A stretch of DNA of 64,000 nucleotides from Roseicella sp. DB1501 (GTDB lineage Bacteria > Pseudomonadota > Alphaproteobacteria > Acetobacterales > Acetobacteraceae). Location: contig NZ_JABFHG010000011.1 of NCBI RefSeq assembly GCF_013112485.1, positions 124,001 through 188,000 on the forward strand, in the 5' to 3' direction. Shown here piece after piece: positions 1 to 9,282 of this stretch (position 1 is its first letter; the number at the start of each line of letters is the position of its first letter). The position numbers were made by a program, and so were the translations under genes. The notes beneath the pieces were generated by a model that had not been told where the DNA came from, did no database searches, and saw only the letters and a program-made list of their open reading frames with translations.

Positions 1-501
1 CAGCACCTCGTCGGCCATGTCGTAGCGCGCCTCCTTCGGCGGCAGGCCCGCCTGGCCGAGGTTGCGCGCCTCGAAGTCCCGCCCGGTGGTGACCACGTTC
101 CAGGCCGCCCGCCCCTTGCTGATCAGGTCGAGCGAGCCGAGCCAGCGCGCCGCCACATAGGCCGGAGTGAAGCTGGTCGAGAGGGTGACGCCGAGGCCGA
201 GGCGCTCCGTCACCCGCGCCATCTGCGGCAGCAGCACCATGGGATCGACCAGGGTGAGCTGGCCGCCACGGCCGACATAATCGGCATAGCTGCCCTTGTA
301 GAGATCGGGGATGCCGAGCCCGTCGGCGAAGAAGCAGGCATCGAACAGCCCGGCCTCCAGCACCCGGGCGCAATGCTCCCAGCGGGCGGGCTCGAAGAGG
401 TCGTCGAGCGTCGCCGCCGGATGCCGCCAGCTGCTCGGATAGCTGAAATTCGGACCCGCCTTCAGGTAGGCGACGAGGTGCATCTTGCGGCGATCGGCCA
501 T
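1..501 (-). CDS. LLM-class flavin-dependent monooxygenase, NtaA/DmoA type (3' part cut by window edge)
   Basis: Only the first 167 codons are in the window; the gene runs off the left edge. The protein opens MADRRKMHLVAYLKAGPNFS and continues with a TIM-barrel pattern typical of FMN-dependent monooxygenases of the nitrilotriacetate/dimethyl-sulfide/alkanesulfonate type. Visible family markers are the early aromatic-rich loop, the LFDACFFADGLG strand-loop and the AAWNVVTTG segment that contacts flavin. Full family members are about 440 residues. The start is supported by a GGGAGG ribosome site just upstream. It lies 64 bases downstream of a family-5 solute-binding protein on the same strand, a frequent pairing in which the importer brings in the monooxygenase substrate. 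The substrate cannot be read from sequence. Confidence 0.85.
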   Translation of the reverse strand, partial: MADRRKMHLVAYLKAGPNFSYPSSWRHPAATLDDLFEPARWEHCARVLEAGLFDACFFADGLGIPDLYKGSYADYVGRGGQLTLVDPMVLLPQMARVTERLGLGVTLSTSFTPAYVAARWLGSLDLISKGRAAWNVVTTGRDFEARNLGQAGLPPKEARYDMADEVL

Positions 502-565
502 CCGTCCCTCCCCGATCCGGCATGGGCGGGGACGCGCCTCCCCGCCCAGCCGCGCGTCAACCAGG

Positions 566-2182
566 CTATTTCATGTCCACCCGGGTCAGGTCGATGAACC
601 AGCTCTGCGGGCTGACGAAGCCGGCAACCCGGGGCGACATGGCGCGCGGGTTCAGGTCGTGCACGATCCAGAGCCAGGGCGGGTTGTCCACCAGCCGCTC
701 ATGCGCCTTGCGGGTCAGCGCCAGGCGCTTCGCCGGGTCGGTCTCCGTCTCCAGCGCGAGGAAGGCGGCATCGAATTCCGCATCCTTCCAATGCCCGGCA
801 TTCGAGCCGCGCGGGGAGACATTGTCGCCGAAGAACCAGCGCCCCATGGCCGAGGGGTCGGAGGAATGCAGGCTGATGTTCAGCGCATCCGCGCCCAGCC
901 ATTGCGGCTGCCCCGGCTCGGCCCGCAGCCCGCCGAGCAGGGTGTTCCACTCCACCACCTCGAAGCTGACCTTCACGCCGCAATGCTCGGCCAGGGATTG
1001 CTGCAGGAACTCGTTCATCGGCAGCGGCAGCATCTGGCCCGAGCCGCTGTTGGAGATGCCGACCTTGATCGAGAGCGGCTTCTGCGGCCCGTAGCCGGCC
1101 TCGGCCAGCAGCGCCTTCCCCTTGGCGGGATCGAGCGTGTAGCGGTTCTTCGGCGCGCCGAAGGCGGGGTCGCCGGCCTTGAAATAGCCGATCGAGGGCT
1201 CGGCGGTGCCGTTCAGCATCGCCACCATCTCCTTGCGGTCGAAGCAGTAATTGAGCCCCTGCCGGACGCGGAGATCGGCGACCGGGCTGCCCGCCTTCCC
1301 GGCGGCGAAGACCCAGGGCCAGATATGCGGGTAGCTGCCGGTCACCACCTGGAATTTCGCCGCCTTCAGGGAATCGATCGCATCCGGCGGCGGCACCTCC
1401 ACCCAGTCCACCTGGCCGGAGCGCAGCGCGGCGAGGCGGGTATTGGCCTCCGGCATCGGCAGCAGCAGGACCTTGTCGAGTTTTGCCCGGCCGCCGGCAT
1501 CCCAGTACTGGTCGTTGCGCGCCAGCTCGACCGATTGCCGCGGCACGAAGCGGGTGATGCGGAAGGGCCCGGTCCCCGCCGCCGGCAGGGCGGCGACCTT
1601 GGCCCAGTCCCGTCCCGCCTGCTCGAAGCTCTGCGGCGAGGTGAACAGGATATAGGCAGTCAGGTAGGGCCAGTAGGAGACGGGCCGGCTGGTCTCGAGC
1701 TCGACCGTATGGTCGTCGATCTTCCGCCAGGCGGCGAGGATCGGCACCCGCCCCCGGACGATGGCGCTGCCCGCGGCATCGAATTGCGGGCTGTCATTCT
1801 TCATGTAGCGGTCGAGGTTCCAGATCACCGCATCGGCGGCGAAGGGCGTGCCGTCATGGAAGCTGACGCCCTTGCGGAGGAAGAACCGCCATTTCCTCGG
1901 ATCGGCCTCGTCCTGCTCCCAGCGCTCGGCGAGGCCGGGCTTGAGGTCGGAAAGCTTCTTCGGGTCCGAATGGTCCCAGCCCACCAGCCCCTCGAAGACC
2001 GGGTAGCCGAGGAAGCGCATGCCCTCGAAGCCGTTGTTCGGCATGCCGGTGGTGGTCGGCACGTCGGCCGCGGTCATGGCGATCCGCAGCACCTTGGGCT
2101 GGGTCTGCGCCCCCGAAGCGCCCGGCAGCGCGGCGAGCGGCGCCGCCAGCAGGGCGGCGAGGGCGAGGCGATGGCGTCTCAT
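566..2182 (-). CDS. ABC transporter substrate-binding protein, family 5 (peptide/nickel/opine type)
   Basis: A periplasmic binding protein of 538 residues, the usual length for DppA/OppA-like receptors. It begins with a signal peptide (MRRHRLALAALLAAPLAALP, cleavage near GASGA) and continues into the SBP_bac_5 fold: LKPGLAERWEQ, KWRFFLRKGVSFHDGTPF and the ATNTRLAALRSG-like segment typical of the family. The ATG at 2182 was chosen because it directly begins the signal peptide; the frame stays open further upstream without coding character. No permease or ATPase genes are adjacent, so partners must be elsewhere. The downstream LLM monooxygenase is probably co-transcribed. The ligand is unknown. 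Confidence 0.88.
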   Translation of the reverse strand: MRRHRLALAALLAAPLAALPGASGAQTQPKVLRIAMTAADVPTTTGMPNNGFEGMRFLGYPVFEGLVGWDHSDPKKLSDLKPGLAERWEQDEADPRKWRFFLRKGVSFHDGTPFAADAVIWNLDRYMKNDSPQFDAAGSAIVRGRVPILAAWRKIDDHTVELETSRPVSYWPYLTAYILFTSPQSFEQAGRDWAKVAALPAAGTGPFRITRFVPRQSVELARNDQYWDAGGRAKLDKVLLLPMPEANTRLAALRSGQVDWVEVPPPDAIDSLKAAKFQVVTGSYPHIWPWVFAAGKAGSPVADLRVRQGLNYCFDRKEMVAMLNGTAEPSIGYFKAGDPAFGAPKNRYTLDPAKGKALLAEAGYGPQKPLSIKVGISNSGSGQMLPLPMNEFLQQSLAEHCGVKVSFEVVEWNTLLGGLRAEPGQPQWLGADALNISLHSSDPSAMGRWFFGDNVSPRGSNAGHWKDAEFDAAFLALETETDPAKRLALTRKAHERLVDNPPWLWIVHDLNPRAMSPRVAGFVSPQSWFIDLTRVDMK

Positions 2183-2277
2183 GCAAGGCTCCGGTCCCGG
2201 TGATGGGGGGCGCCTAGCAAGGATCGTGCAGGAGGCGGCGCGCCTCCTTCCCCCTCCCTTCCCCCCTCCCCCGCCGG

Positions 2278-3918
2278 CTACCCCGCGCTGCGCTCCCGGT
2301 ACCGTTGCTTCAGGTCGGCCTTCCAGAGCTTGCCGGTCGCGGTCATCGGCAGGCTCTCGACCAGCTCGACCTGGTCCGGGATCCACCACTTCGCCACCTT
2401 GCCCTCGTAATAGGAGAGGATCTCCTCGGCGCTCGGCTGCATCCCCGGCTTGGGCACGACCAGCAGCAGCGGCCGCTCGTCCCATTTGCTGTGATGGATG
2501 CCGATGACCGCCGCCTGGGCGACGGCGGGATGGCCCATGATCAGGTTCTCGAGGGTGATGGAGCTGATCCACTCGCCGCCCGACTTGATCACATCCTTGG
2601 CGCGATCGACGATTTCGATGCAGCCGAGTTCGTCCACCGTCACCACGTCGCCGGTGCGGAACCAGCCATCCGCGGTATGCGCCGGGTCGCCCGGGCGGTT
2701 GAAATAGGCCTTGGCCACCCAGGGGCCGCGCACCTCCAGCTCGCCGAAGGCGACGCCGTCATGCGGGATCTCCTTCCCCTCGGCGTCGCGGACGCGGAAC
2801 TCCACCCCGAAGACCGGCCGGCCCTGCTTGCGGGCATAATCGAGGAAGCGGTCCTCGTCCCAACCGGCATTCTGCGGCAGCCGGGCATTGGTCGAGCCGA
2901 GCGGGCTGATCTCGGTCATCCCCCAGGCATGCAGGATGCGCACGCCGTATTCCTTCAGGAAGCCGGCATTGATCGCGGTCGGCAGGGCGGTGCCGCCGAC
3001 GACGAGACGCGGCGGCCGGGCGAAGCGCCGCCCCGGCTCGGCCCGCAGCCATTGCAGCAGCGCCGTCCAGATGGTCGGCACGCCGGCGGAGAAGGTCACG
3101 CCCTCTTCCTCGATCAGCCGATGGAGGCTCGCCGGGTCGAGCCGCGGCCCGGGCAGCACCAGCGAGGCGCCGGCGATGCCCGCGGCATAGGGGATGCCCC
3201 AGGCATTGACGTGGAACATCGGCACCACCGGCATCACCACATCTTCGGCGCCGATGTTGAAGACGTCCTTCTGCAGCACGGCATAGCCATGGATCACCGT
3301 CGAGCGTTGGCTGTAGAGCACACCCTTCGGCTCGCCGGTGGTGCCGGAGGTGTAGCAGAGCGAGGAGGCGGTGCGCTCATCCAGCTCGGGCCAGTCGTAG
3401 CGCTCCGGCTGGCCGGCGATCAGGCTCTCCTGGGCCAGCAGCTCGAAGCGGGAGCGCAGCGGGCAATCGGCCGGGATGTCGGCCTCGGTGCCCATGACGA
3501 CGATCGTCTTCAGGCTTGGCGGCAGCTTGTCGGCCAGCGCCTCGGCCCCCTTCACCAGGGTCGGGTCGACGAAGAGATGCGTATCCTCGGCATCCTTCAG
3601 GATGAAGGCGATCTGGTCGGGGAAGAGCCGCGGATTCATGGTGTGCATCACCGCGCCCATGGAGGAGACGCCGTAATAGATCTCGAGATGCCGGTGGTCG
3701 TTCCAGGCCAGGGTGGCGATCCGCTCGCCCTGCCGCACGCCGCGGGCGGCCAGCGCATGGGCGAGCTGCGCGGCGCGGGCCGCGACCTCGGGCCAGCTGT
3801 GGCGGACCAGGCTGCCATCGGCCCGGGCGGAGACGATCTTGGCGCCGCCATGGTTGCGCGCCGCATGTTCGAGGATGGCGGAGATCAGCAGCGGGCGGTC
3901 CTGCATCAGGCCCAGCAT
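2278..3918 (-). CDS. Medium/long-chain acyl-CoA ligase (AMP-binding enzyme)
   Basis: A 546-residue ANL-superfamily enzyme that activates a carboxylic acid to acyl-AMP and then acyl-CoA. The P-loop-like motif [11 protein letters not shown] lies near residue 185, the adenylate motif GWFRTGDV near 420, and the C-terminal catalytic lysine in [10 protein letters not shown] near 530. The N-terminus ([20 protein letters not shown]) matches fatty-acyl-CoA synthases of the AlkK-like group. The start at 3918 is preceded by a GAGGGAG ribosome site; a longer in-frame start exists but lacks one. It shares the strand with the flanking solute-binding protein and hydrolase. Substrate chain length is a family guess; an aromatic acid cannot be excluded. 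Confidence 0.87.
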   Translation of the reverse strand: MLGLMQDRPLLISAILEHAARNHGGAKIVSARADGSLVRHSWPEVAARAAQLAHALAARGVRQGERIATLAWNDHRHLEIYYGVSSMGAVMHTMNPRLFPDQIAFILKDAEDTHLFVDPTLVKGAEALADKLPPSLKTIVVMGTEADIPADCPLRSRFELLAQESLIAGQPERYDWPELDERTASSLCYTSGTTGEPKGVLYSQRSTVIHGYAVLQKDVFNIGAEDVVMPVVPMFHVNAWGIPYAAGIAGASLVLPGPRLDPASLHRLIEEEGVTFSAGVPTIWTALLQWLRAEPGRRFARPPRLVVGGTALPTAINAGFLKEYGVRILHAWGMTEISPLGSTNARLPQNAGWDEDRFLDYARKQGRPVFGVEFRVRDAEGKEIPHDGVAFGELEVRGPWVAKAYFNRPGDPAHTADGWFRTGDVVTVDELGCIEIVDRAKDVIKSGGEWISSITLENLIMGHPAVAQAAVIGIHHSKWDERPLLLVVPKPGMQPSAEEILSYYEGKVAKWWIPDQVELVESLPMTATGKLWKADLKQRYRERSAG

Positions 3919-4005
3919 TCTTGGAAGCTCCCTCTCGGTCCCGCGCTCCGGCGGGCTCGCAACGTTATGCGGTAGGGCGCCGGCGGGCGGCAAGGCTCGC
4001 CGCGA

Positions 4006-4614
4006 TCAGGCCGGGACGAGGTCGCCGGCGCCGGGTTCGGGCAGGGCGGGACCGTGCAGCGCGAGGTCGAGCAGGCTCCGGCCATCCGGCAGACGGGCGG
4101 CCAGCATGGCGCCGAAGGCGGCATGCGGCTGCGGCAGGTCGAGATGCAGGTCGGCGAAGCGGCGCGGCGCCTCCCCATAGGGGCCGCCGATCGCGGCGAC
4201 GACATCCGAGTAGTGGAAATGCGGCCCGCCCACGGCCCGGGCATTGACCCAGACCCGCGCCCCGGCCCGGACCCGGGCGAGGAAGACAGGATCGATCCAG
4301 CGCGCCACCGGGTCGATGGTGAGCAGCAGCGCCACCTGCCGGCCCTCGGCGCCGAGCCGCGCGGCGAGCCGGGCGGCGGCATCGCCGCCCCAGCTATGGC
4401 CGACCAGATGCACCGGCGCGCCGGCCGGCCGCGCCGCGATGCGGTCGAGGACGCGCCCGGCCTGCCAGTGCGCGGCATAGAGCAGCTCGCAGCCGGCGGC
4501 CTCCGGCATGGCCTCGACGCGGCGAAAGACGCTGCGGCAGGGCTGGAAGAGGCGGTCGCCGGCGCCGCCGAGGAAGGCGACCAGCGGGCGGAGGGGGGCG
4601 GCATCGTCGGGCAT
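4006..4614 (-). CDS. Small alpha/beta hydrolase-like protein
   Basis: A 202-residue protein with one clear landmark: the nucleophile elbow GHSWGG, with Ser at about residue 74, after a hydrophobic strand (PVHLVG). This is the serine-hydrolase pattern of the alpha/beta hydrolase superfamily. An acidic residue after the next strand (LLTIDPVARW) and later His residues (GGPHFHYSD) could complete a triad. No signal peptide is seen, so it should act in the cytoplasm. It lies between an acyl-CoA ligase and a GMC oxidoreductase on the same strand, which suggests a thioesterase or esterase role in the same catabolic block. That role is inference. Confidence 0.7.
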   Translation of the reverse strand: MPDDAAPLRPLVAFLGGAGDRLFQPCRSVFRRVEAMPEAAGCELLYAAHWQAGRVLDRIAARPAGAPVHLVGHSWGGDAAARLAARLGAEGRQVALLLTIDPVARWIDPVFLARVRAGARVWVNARAVGGPHFHYSDVVAAIGGPYGEAPRRFADLHLDLPQPHAAFGAMLAARLPDGRSLLDLALHGPALPEPGAGDLVPA

Positions 4615-4676
4615 GGCGCGATCCTCGGGGCGCGATGCCGGGGACCGCAACCCGTCCGGCGGCGCCAGGCCCGATG

Positions 4677-6311
4677 TCAGCGACCGGCCCGCAGGAAGGC
4701 CGCCGCCCGCTCGCCGATCATCAGCGCCGCCGGCTGGATGTTGGAGGAGGGCACCAGCGGCATGACGCTGGCATCCGCCACCATCAGCCCCTCCACGCCC
4801 TTCAGCCGCAGATGGCTGTCCACCGGCGCCAGCGCGTCCTCGCCCATGCGGGCGGTGCCGCAGGGGTGGTAGACCGTGCCGCCGTCGTGCCGGATATGGG
4901 CGAGGATCGCGTCATCGTCCTGCACCCCGGCGCCGGGCGTCAGCTCCTCCTCGATCAGCGCGGCGAGCGGTCCCTGCGCGGCGAGGCGGCGGGCGTATTT
5001 CACCCCCTCGACCATCAGGTGCTGGTCGTGCGGCGCCTCCAGGTAGTTGGCGCGGATCACCGGCTTGGCCGCCGGGTCGGGGCTGCGCAGGGTGATGGTG
5101 CCGCGGCTGTCCGGGCGGCACTGGCAGGCACTGAACATGAAGCCCGGCCAGGGATCCGGCCCCTGATCATAGGTGGTGACGGTGAAGTTCACGAAGAGGT
5201 ACTGCATGTCCGGCTCCTCGGCGCCGGGCAGCACGCGGGCGAAGAGATTGGCCTCGGCGGCGCCGATCGCCATCGGCCCGCGGCGGTCGAAGGCGTAGCG
5301 GGCGGCCATGCGCAGCTTGCCGAGCGGCCCGTGCCAGTACTCGTTCACCGTGCGGCAGGGCTTCACCCGGTAGCGCATGCGCTGCAGGAAATGGTCCTGC
5401 AGGTTCCGCCCGACGCCCGGCGCGTGCAACCGCGTCTCGATGCCCATCTCCTGCAGATGCGCGCCGTCGCCGATGCCCGACAGCATGAGGATGTGCGGCG
5501 TGCCGATGGTGCCGCCGCAGAGCACCACCTGGCGCCGCGCCTCCCAGCGCTCGAGCCCGGCCGGCCCTTGCACCAGGGCGCCGATGCAGCGGCTGCCCTC
5601 GAAGAGCAGGCGTTGGATGGCGCGCTCCGGCATGATGCGGAGATTGGGCCGGCGGCGCGCCGGGCGGAGGAACATGTCGCCGGAATGGCTGCGGAAGCCG
5701 CCCCGGACATTCATCTGCATCGGCCCGACGCCCTCGTGCCAGGCGCCGTTGAAATCCTTCACCCGCTGATGCCCCATGGCGCGCGCGGCGGCGATGAAGG
5801 CCTCGGCGCCGGGCGAGGTGTGGCGCGCCTCGGTGGCGTGGATCGGCCCGCCCGTGCCGCGCTCCTCCGAGGCCTCGCCGGTCCAGGTCTCCAGCCGCTT
5901 GAAGAAGGGCAGCACGTCGTCATAGCCCCAGCCGCGGGCGCCGGACTGCGCCCAGCGGTCGTAGTCGCGCGGCGAGCCGCGCAGGAAGACGAGGCCGTTC
6001 ACCGCGCCCGAACCGCCCACCACCTTGCCGCGCGGCCAGTGGATGCTACGGCCGTCGAGCCCCGGCTCCGGCTCGGTATGGAAGCGCCAGTCGTAGCGGC
6101 CGCTGGAATAGAGCCGGGCGAAGCCGGCCGGGATGCGGATCCAGGGATCGTTCCAGGCCGCCGGCCCGGCCTCGATCAGCGCCACCTGCGTGGCCGGGTC
6201 CTCGCTGAGCCGGGTCGCGATGACGCAGCCGGCCGAGCCGGCGCCGAGCACCAGCACCTCGGTGCTGTGGACCGTGGCGACCGGGTCGCGCTGCAGGGCG
6301 CCTTCGGGCAT
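4677..6311 (-). CDS. GMC-family FAD-dependent oxidoreductase (choline dehydrogenase-like)
   Basis: A 544-residue flavoenzyme of the glucose-methanol-choline family, which oxidises alcohols to aldehydes. The N-terminal dinucleotide fold carries GAGSAG near residue 24, followed by the second GMC signature around [15 protein letters not shown]. The substrate-side active site is present near the C-terminus as HPCGTARMG and as a late Asn in [13 protein letters not shown], at the position that is His or Asn in the family. The start at 6311 has a strong AGGAGG ribosome site. It is close to choline dehydrogenase BetA and alkan-1-ol dehydrogenase AlkJ in layout. No betaine genes are nearby, so a general alcohol dehydrogenase role beside the acyl-CoA ligase is more likely. 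Confidence 0.9.
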   Translation of the reverse strand: MPEGALQRDPVATVHSTEVLVLGAGSAGCVIATRLSEDPATQVALIEAGPAAWNDPWIRIPAGFARLYSSGRYDWRFHTEPEPGLDGRSIHWPRGKVVGGSGAVNGLVFLRGSPRDYDRWAQSGARGWGYDDVLPFFKRLETWTGEASEERGTGGPIHATEARHTSPGAEAFIAAARAMGHQRVKDFNGAWHEGVGPMQMNVRGGFRSHSGDMFLRPARRRPNLRIMPERAIQRLLFEGSRCIGALVQGPAGLERWEARRQVVLCGGTIGTPHILMLSGIGDGAHLQEMGIETRLHAPGVGRNLQDHFLQRMRYRVKPCRTVNEYWHGPLGKLRMAARYAFDRRGPMAIGAAEANLFARVLPGAEEPDMQYLFVNFTVTTYDQGPDPWPGFMFSACQCRPDSRGTITLRSPDPAAKPVIRANYLEAPHDQHLMVEGVKYARRLAAQGPLAALIEEELTPGAGVQDDDAILAHIRHDGGTVYHPCGTARMGEDALAPVDSHLRLKGVEGLMVADASVMPLVPSSNIQPAALMIGERAAAFLRAGR

Positions 6312-6378
6312 CCGCCGTTTCCTCCTGGGATCTTTTGCCCGGAGGATGGCATGCCGCCCGCGGCGGCGACAGGGCCCC

Positions 6379-7251
6379 TCACCCCCCGGCCAGGCGCCGC
6401 CGCAGCCGGGAGGAGAGCTGGTCGATCGCCGCGACCATGAGGAGGATGAGCAGCACGATGCAGGAGACGCTCTGCCATTCCAGCGTGCGGATCATCTCCG
6501 CCAGCGTCAGGCCGATGCCGCCCGCCCCGACGATGCCGATGATGGTGGAGGAGCGGGTGTTGGATTCGAACAGGTAGAGCACCTGCCCGGCCATCACCGG
6601 CAGGACCTGCGGCAGCACGCCATAGCGCAGCCGCGCGACGCCGCTGCCGCCGGCGGCCACCACCCCCTCCTGCGGCCGCCGGTCCGCCGCCTCGATCGCC
6701 TCGGAGAAGAGCTTGCCGAAGGTGCCGATATCGGAGGTCATGATCGCCAGCACCCCGGCGAAGGGGCCGAGGCCGACGACGCTCACCCAGATCAGCGCCC
6801 AGATCAGCGCGTCGATGCCGCGGATACCATCCAGCAGCCGCCGCGCCGCGAAGCGGACCAGCGCGTGCAGCGTGGCGTTGCGCGCCGCCAGCAGGCCGAG
6901 CGGCAGGGCGATGACGGCGGCGAGCAGCGTGCCGAGGAAGGCGATGGCCAGCGTCTCCGCCAGCGCCGCCAGGATGCCGCGGAACTGCGCCCAGGACCCC
7001 GGATCGGGCGGCAGCATCAGAGTGACGAAATGCGCGAGATCACCGAGGCCGGCGAGCAGCCGCGCCGGCGCGATCTCGAGCCGCCAGATCCCGAGGCCGA
7101 GCAGCAGCGTGCCGCCGAGCAGCAGCGCCAGGGCGAGGCGCTGGCCGGGACCGAGCCGGCGGAAAGCGCCCGGATGCGCCGCCCGCAGCGCCGGCACCCG
7201 GGCCAGCGCCGCTGCCCGCAGCGGGGTCGGCGAGGATGCGGCGCCGCTCAT
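6379..7251 (-). CDS. phnE: Phosphonate ABC transporter permease, second copy
   Basis: An inner-membrane permease of 290 residues with about six hydrophobic segments and the cytoplasmic coupling loop EAIEAADRRPQEGVVAAGGS, the EAA-type loop that docks on the ATPase. The segment VGAGGIGLTLAEMIR near the end is typical of PhnE. The start overlaps the stop of the upstream permease by four bases (ATGA, 7248-7251), which implies translational coupling. It is the last gene of phnC-phnD-phnE-phnE. Two PhnE-type permeases in tandem are common in alphaproteobacteria and probably form the heterodimeric channel. Confidence 0.92.
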   Translation of the reverse strand: MSGAASSPTPLRAAALARVPALRAAHPGAFRRLGPGQRLALALLLGGTLLLGLGIWRLEIAPARLLAGLGDLAHFVTLMLPPDPGSWAQFRGILAALAETLAIAFLGTLLAAVIALPLGLLAARNATLHALVRFAARRLLDGIRGIDALIWALIWVSVVGLGPFAGVLAIMTSDIGTFGKLFSEAIEAADRRPQEGVVAAGGSGVARLRYGVLPQVLPVMAGQVLYLFESNTRSSTIIGIVGAGGIGLTLAEMIRTLEWQSVSCIVLLILLMVAAIDQLSSRLRRRLAGG

Positions 7252-8150
7252 GCCGCATGCCCTTCCAGCAGCCGGAAGCGCAGCCGGCTGGTCACAGCAT
7301 CGATCAGGACCACGGTGAGGATGATGAGCACCAGCAGCGCCGCGACGTCGTTGTAGTAGAACTTGCGGATCGCCTCGATCAGGTCCTGGCCGATGCCGCC
7401 GGCCCCAACGAAGCCGAGCACCGCGGCGCTGCGGACATTGATCTCGAAGCGCAGCAGGGCATAGCCGAGGAAGCCCGGCAGCACCTGCGGCACCACCGCG
7501 AAGCCGGCCATCTGCGGCCAGGCGGCGCCGGTGGCGACCACCCCCTCGACCGGTCGCATGTCGACATTCTCCACCAGCTCGGTCACCTGCTTGCCGAGGG
7601 CGCCGAGGGTATGGATGGTGAGCGCCAGCACGCCGGGCAGCGGCCCAAGGCCGAAGGCGATGACGAAGACCAGGGCGAAGACGATGTCCGGCACGGTGCG
7701 GCAGACCTCGAGCCCGCGCGTGACGGTCCAGCGCAGCGCCCGGCCCGGGCCGATGTTGCCGGCGGCGAGCAACCCGCCGAGCAGCCCGCCCAGAGCCCCG
7801 AACAGCGTGCCGAGATAGGCCATCAGCAGCGTGTCGCCGAGCAGGCGGAGCCAGCGCCGCCAGCCCCAGAACCACTCCGCCGGATCGTGCCAGACCCGCG
7901 CCCCGGCCTCCGCACCGCCCTCGAGGGTCAGCAGCCGGTCGAAATAGCCGAAGACATTGCCGCCCTTGCTCCAGATCAGGCGGGGATCGACCTGCGCCAC
8001 CCAGGCCGCGAGCCAGAGCAGCGCCAGCACCAGCCCGGCGGCCAGCAGGGCCCGGCGCCGTCGCTGCCGGCGATGGCTGCGCCAGGCCCCAGCCAGCGGC
8101 GCCAGCCGCGCCTCGGCCTCGCGCTGCGGCCGCGCCCCGCCATGCGACAT
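7248..8150 (-). CDS. phnE: Phosphonate ABC transporter permease, first copy
   Basis: A 300-residue permease with a basic N-terminal tail (SHRRQRRRRALL) ahead of the first membrane helix, a periplasmic stretch, then the binding-protein-dependent transport fold. The coupling loop reads ELVENVDMRPVEGVVATGA, and the family segment FVGAGGIGQDLIEAIRKF is near the C-terminus. The start at 8150 lies 20 bases after phnD. It is homologous to, but clearly diverged from, the following permease, so the pair is an old duplication rather than a recent tandem copy. It acts in the inner membrane with PhnC and PhnD. Confidence 0.92.
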   Translation of the reverse strand: MSHGGARPQREAEARLAPLAGAWRSHRRQRRRRALLAAGLVLALLWLAAWVAQVDPRLIWSKGGNVFGYFDRLLTLEGGAEAGARVWHDPAEWFWGWRRWLRLLGDTLLMAYLGTLFGALGGLLGGLLAAGNIGPGRALRWTVTRGLEVCRTVPDIVFALVFVIAFGLGPLPGVLALTIHTLGALGKQVTELVENVDMRPVEGVVATGAAWPQMAGFAVVPQVLPGFLGYALLRFEINVRSAAVLGFVGAGGIGQDLIEAIRKFYYNDVAALLVLIILTVVLIDAVTSRLRFRLLEGHAA

Positions 8151-8170
8151 GGACTCAGGCCTTCCAGGGA

Positions 8171-9103
8171 TCAGCTTTTCTGCCGGCGCAGGCCGTCGAC
8201 GAAGGTGATCAGCTCGATCACCGGCTGATAGGCGGCGTTGTCGACCGGCGCCCAGGGCTGCGCCTTGCCGTCGTAGAGATGCTCGAAGACATCCGGGTGC
8301 TTCTGCGGCAGCGCCAGCACGGCGCTGCGGATGGCGGCGCGCAGCTCGGCCGGCAGCGTGGTGAGATAGGCCATCGGCGAGTTCACGATGAGATCCGAGG
8401 TATAGAGGATGCGGAAGTCGTCGTATTTCGCCATTCCCTTGCGCTCCATGCGGCGCAGGTTGCTCTCCTCGGCGTTGTTCCACCAGTTGGCGACCATATC
8501 GACCGTGCCCTGCTGCAGGGCGATGATCGCGTTCTCATGGCTACCGGTGTAGATCACCTTGTCGAAGAACTGGTCCGGGTTGATGCCCATCTTGTTCAGG
8601 GCGAAGCGCGGCACGTTGTTGCCGGAGGTGCTGTTCGGATCGACGAGGCCGAGATTCTTCCCCTTCAGGTCCTCGACCTTTTTGTAGGGGCTGTCCTTCT
8701 TCACGTAGAAGACCGAGTGATAGCCCTTGCTGCCGTCCTGGTTCACCTTGATGCAGAAGGCCTCGATCGGCGCGCCGGTCTTCAGCGCCCGGGCGAAGGA
8801 GGCCGGGCCGTAGGAGGCGATGTGGATGTTGCCCGCCCGCTGGCCCTCGATCACCGCGGCATAGTCGCTGGCGATGCGCAGCACGACCTTGGTGCCGAGC
8901 TCCCGGCTCAGATAGTCGGTGAAGGGCGACCAGCGCTCGAGCACGCCGGAGGCGTTCTCCGCCGGGATGATGGCGAAGACCAGCTCGGCCGGGGCCTTCG
9001 CGGCCTGGGTTTTCGTGGCTTGGGCGCGGGCGGGGCGCGGCGCGAGCAGGCCGGTGGCGGCCAGCCCGGCGCCGGCGCCGAGCAGGGTGCGGCGGCTATG
9101 CAT
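8171..9103 (-). CDS. phnD: Phosphonate ABC transporter periplasmic binding protein
   Basis: A 310-residue periplasmic receptor for phosphonates, phosphate esters or phosphite. The N-terminus (MHSRRTLLGAGAGLAATGLL) has a Tat-like SRRTLLG motif before a hydrophobic core and an Ala-rich cleavage site. The mature part follows the PhnD fold, with ELVFAIIPAENA, AGNIHIASYGPASFA, the ligand-loop region PNSTSGNNVPRF and VDMVANWWNN. The gene is separated from phnC by a 179-base gap that contains a copy of the dispersed hairpin repeat. No C-P lyase genes are in the window, so the imported compound must be processed elsewhere. Confidence 0.93.
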   Translation of the reverse strand: MHSRRTLLGAGAGLAATGLLAPRPARAQATKTQAAKAPAELVFAIIPAENASGVLERWSPFTDYLSRELGTKVVLRIASDYAAVIEGQRAGNIHIASYGPASFARALKTGAPIEAFCIKVNQDGSKGYHSVFYVKKDSPYKKVEDLKGKNLGLVDPNSTSGNNVPRFALNKMGINPDQFFDKVIYTGSHENAIIALQQGTVDMVANWWNNAEESNLRRMERKGMAKYDDFRILYTSDLIVNSPMAYLTTLPAELRAAIRSAVLALPQKHPDVFEHLYDGKAQPWAPVDNAAYQPVIELITFVDGLRRQKS

Positions 9104-9151
9104 GGATCTCGGTCTCCGTCAGGGAATCAGGCCGCGGCCCGGGTTCACGGT

Positions 9152-9246
9152 CCTCAGGCGCCGGGCGCAAACCTCCGGTTTGCCTGGCTTCGCAGCATAG
9201 GCTGCGGGTCTCGTTCGGGGCCTCGGACCGGTCAGGCGACCGGTCC
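9152..9246 (-). repeat. Dispersed four-hairpin intergenic repeat, copy 1 (inside the phn operon)
   Basis: Read on the minus strand this copy has hairpin H1 GGACCGGTC-GCCT-GACCGGTCC (perfect 9-bp stem, 9225-9246), a weak H2, H3 CGCAGC-CTAT-GCTGCG (perfect 6-bp stem) directly abutting H2, then H4 GCAAACC-GGA-GGTTTGC and the tail GCCCGGCGCCTGAGG. It lies between the stop of phnC and the start of phnD, head towards phnC. The four other copies are at 11258, 25633, 26763 and 42015. Confidence 0.85.
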
Positions 9247-9282
9247 TTTGGCACCCGTCCTTTGGGGTTGGGCCGTGCCACA

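Noticed and set aside
485-2203. 572-codon plus-strand open frame over the family-5 binding protein gene
   Set aside because: Mirror of a clear minus-strand protein; no domain, no ribosome site.
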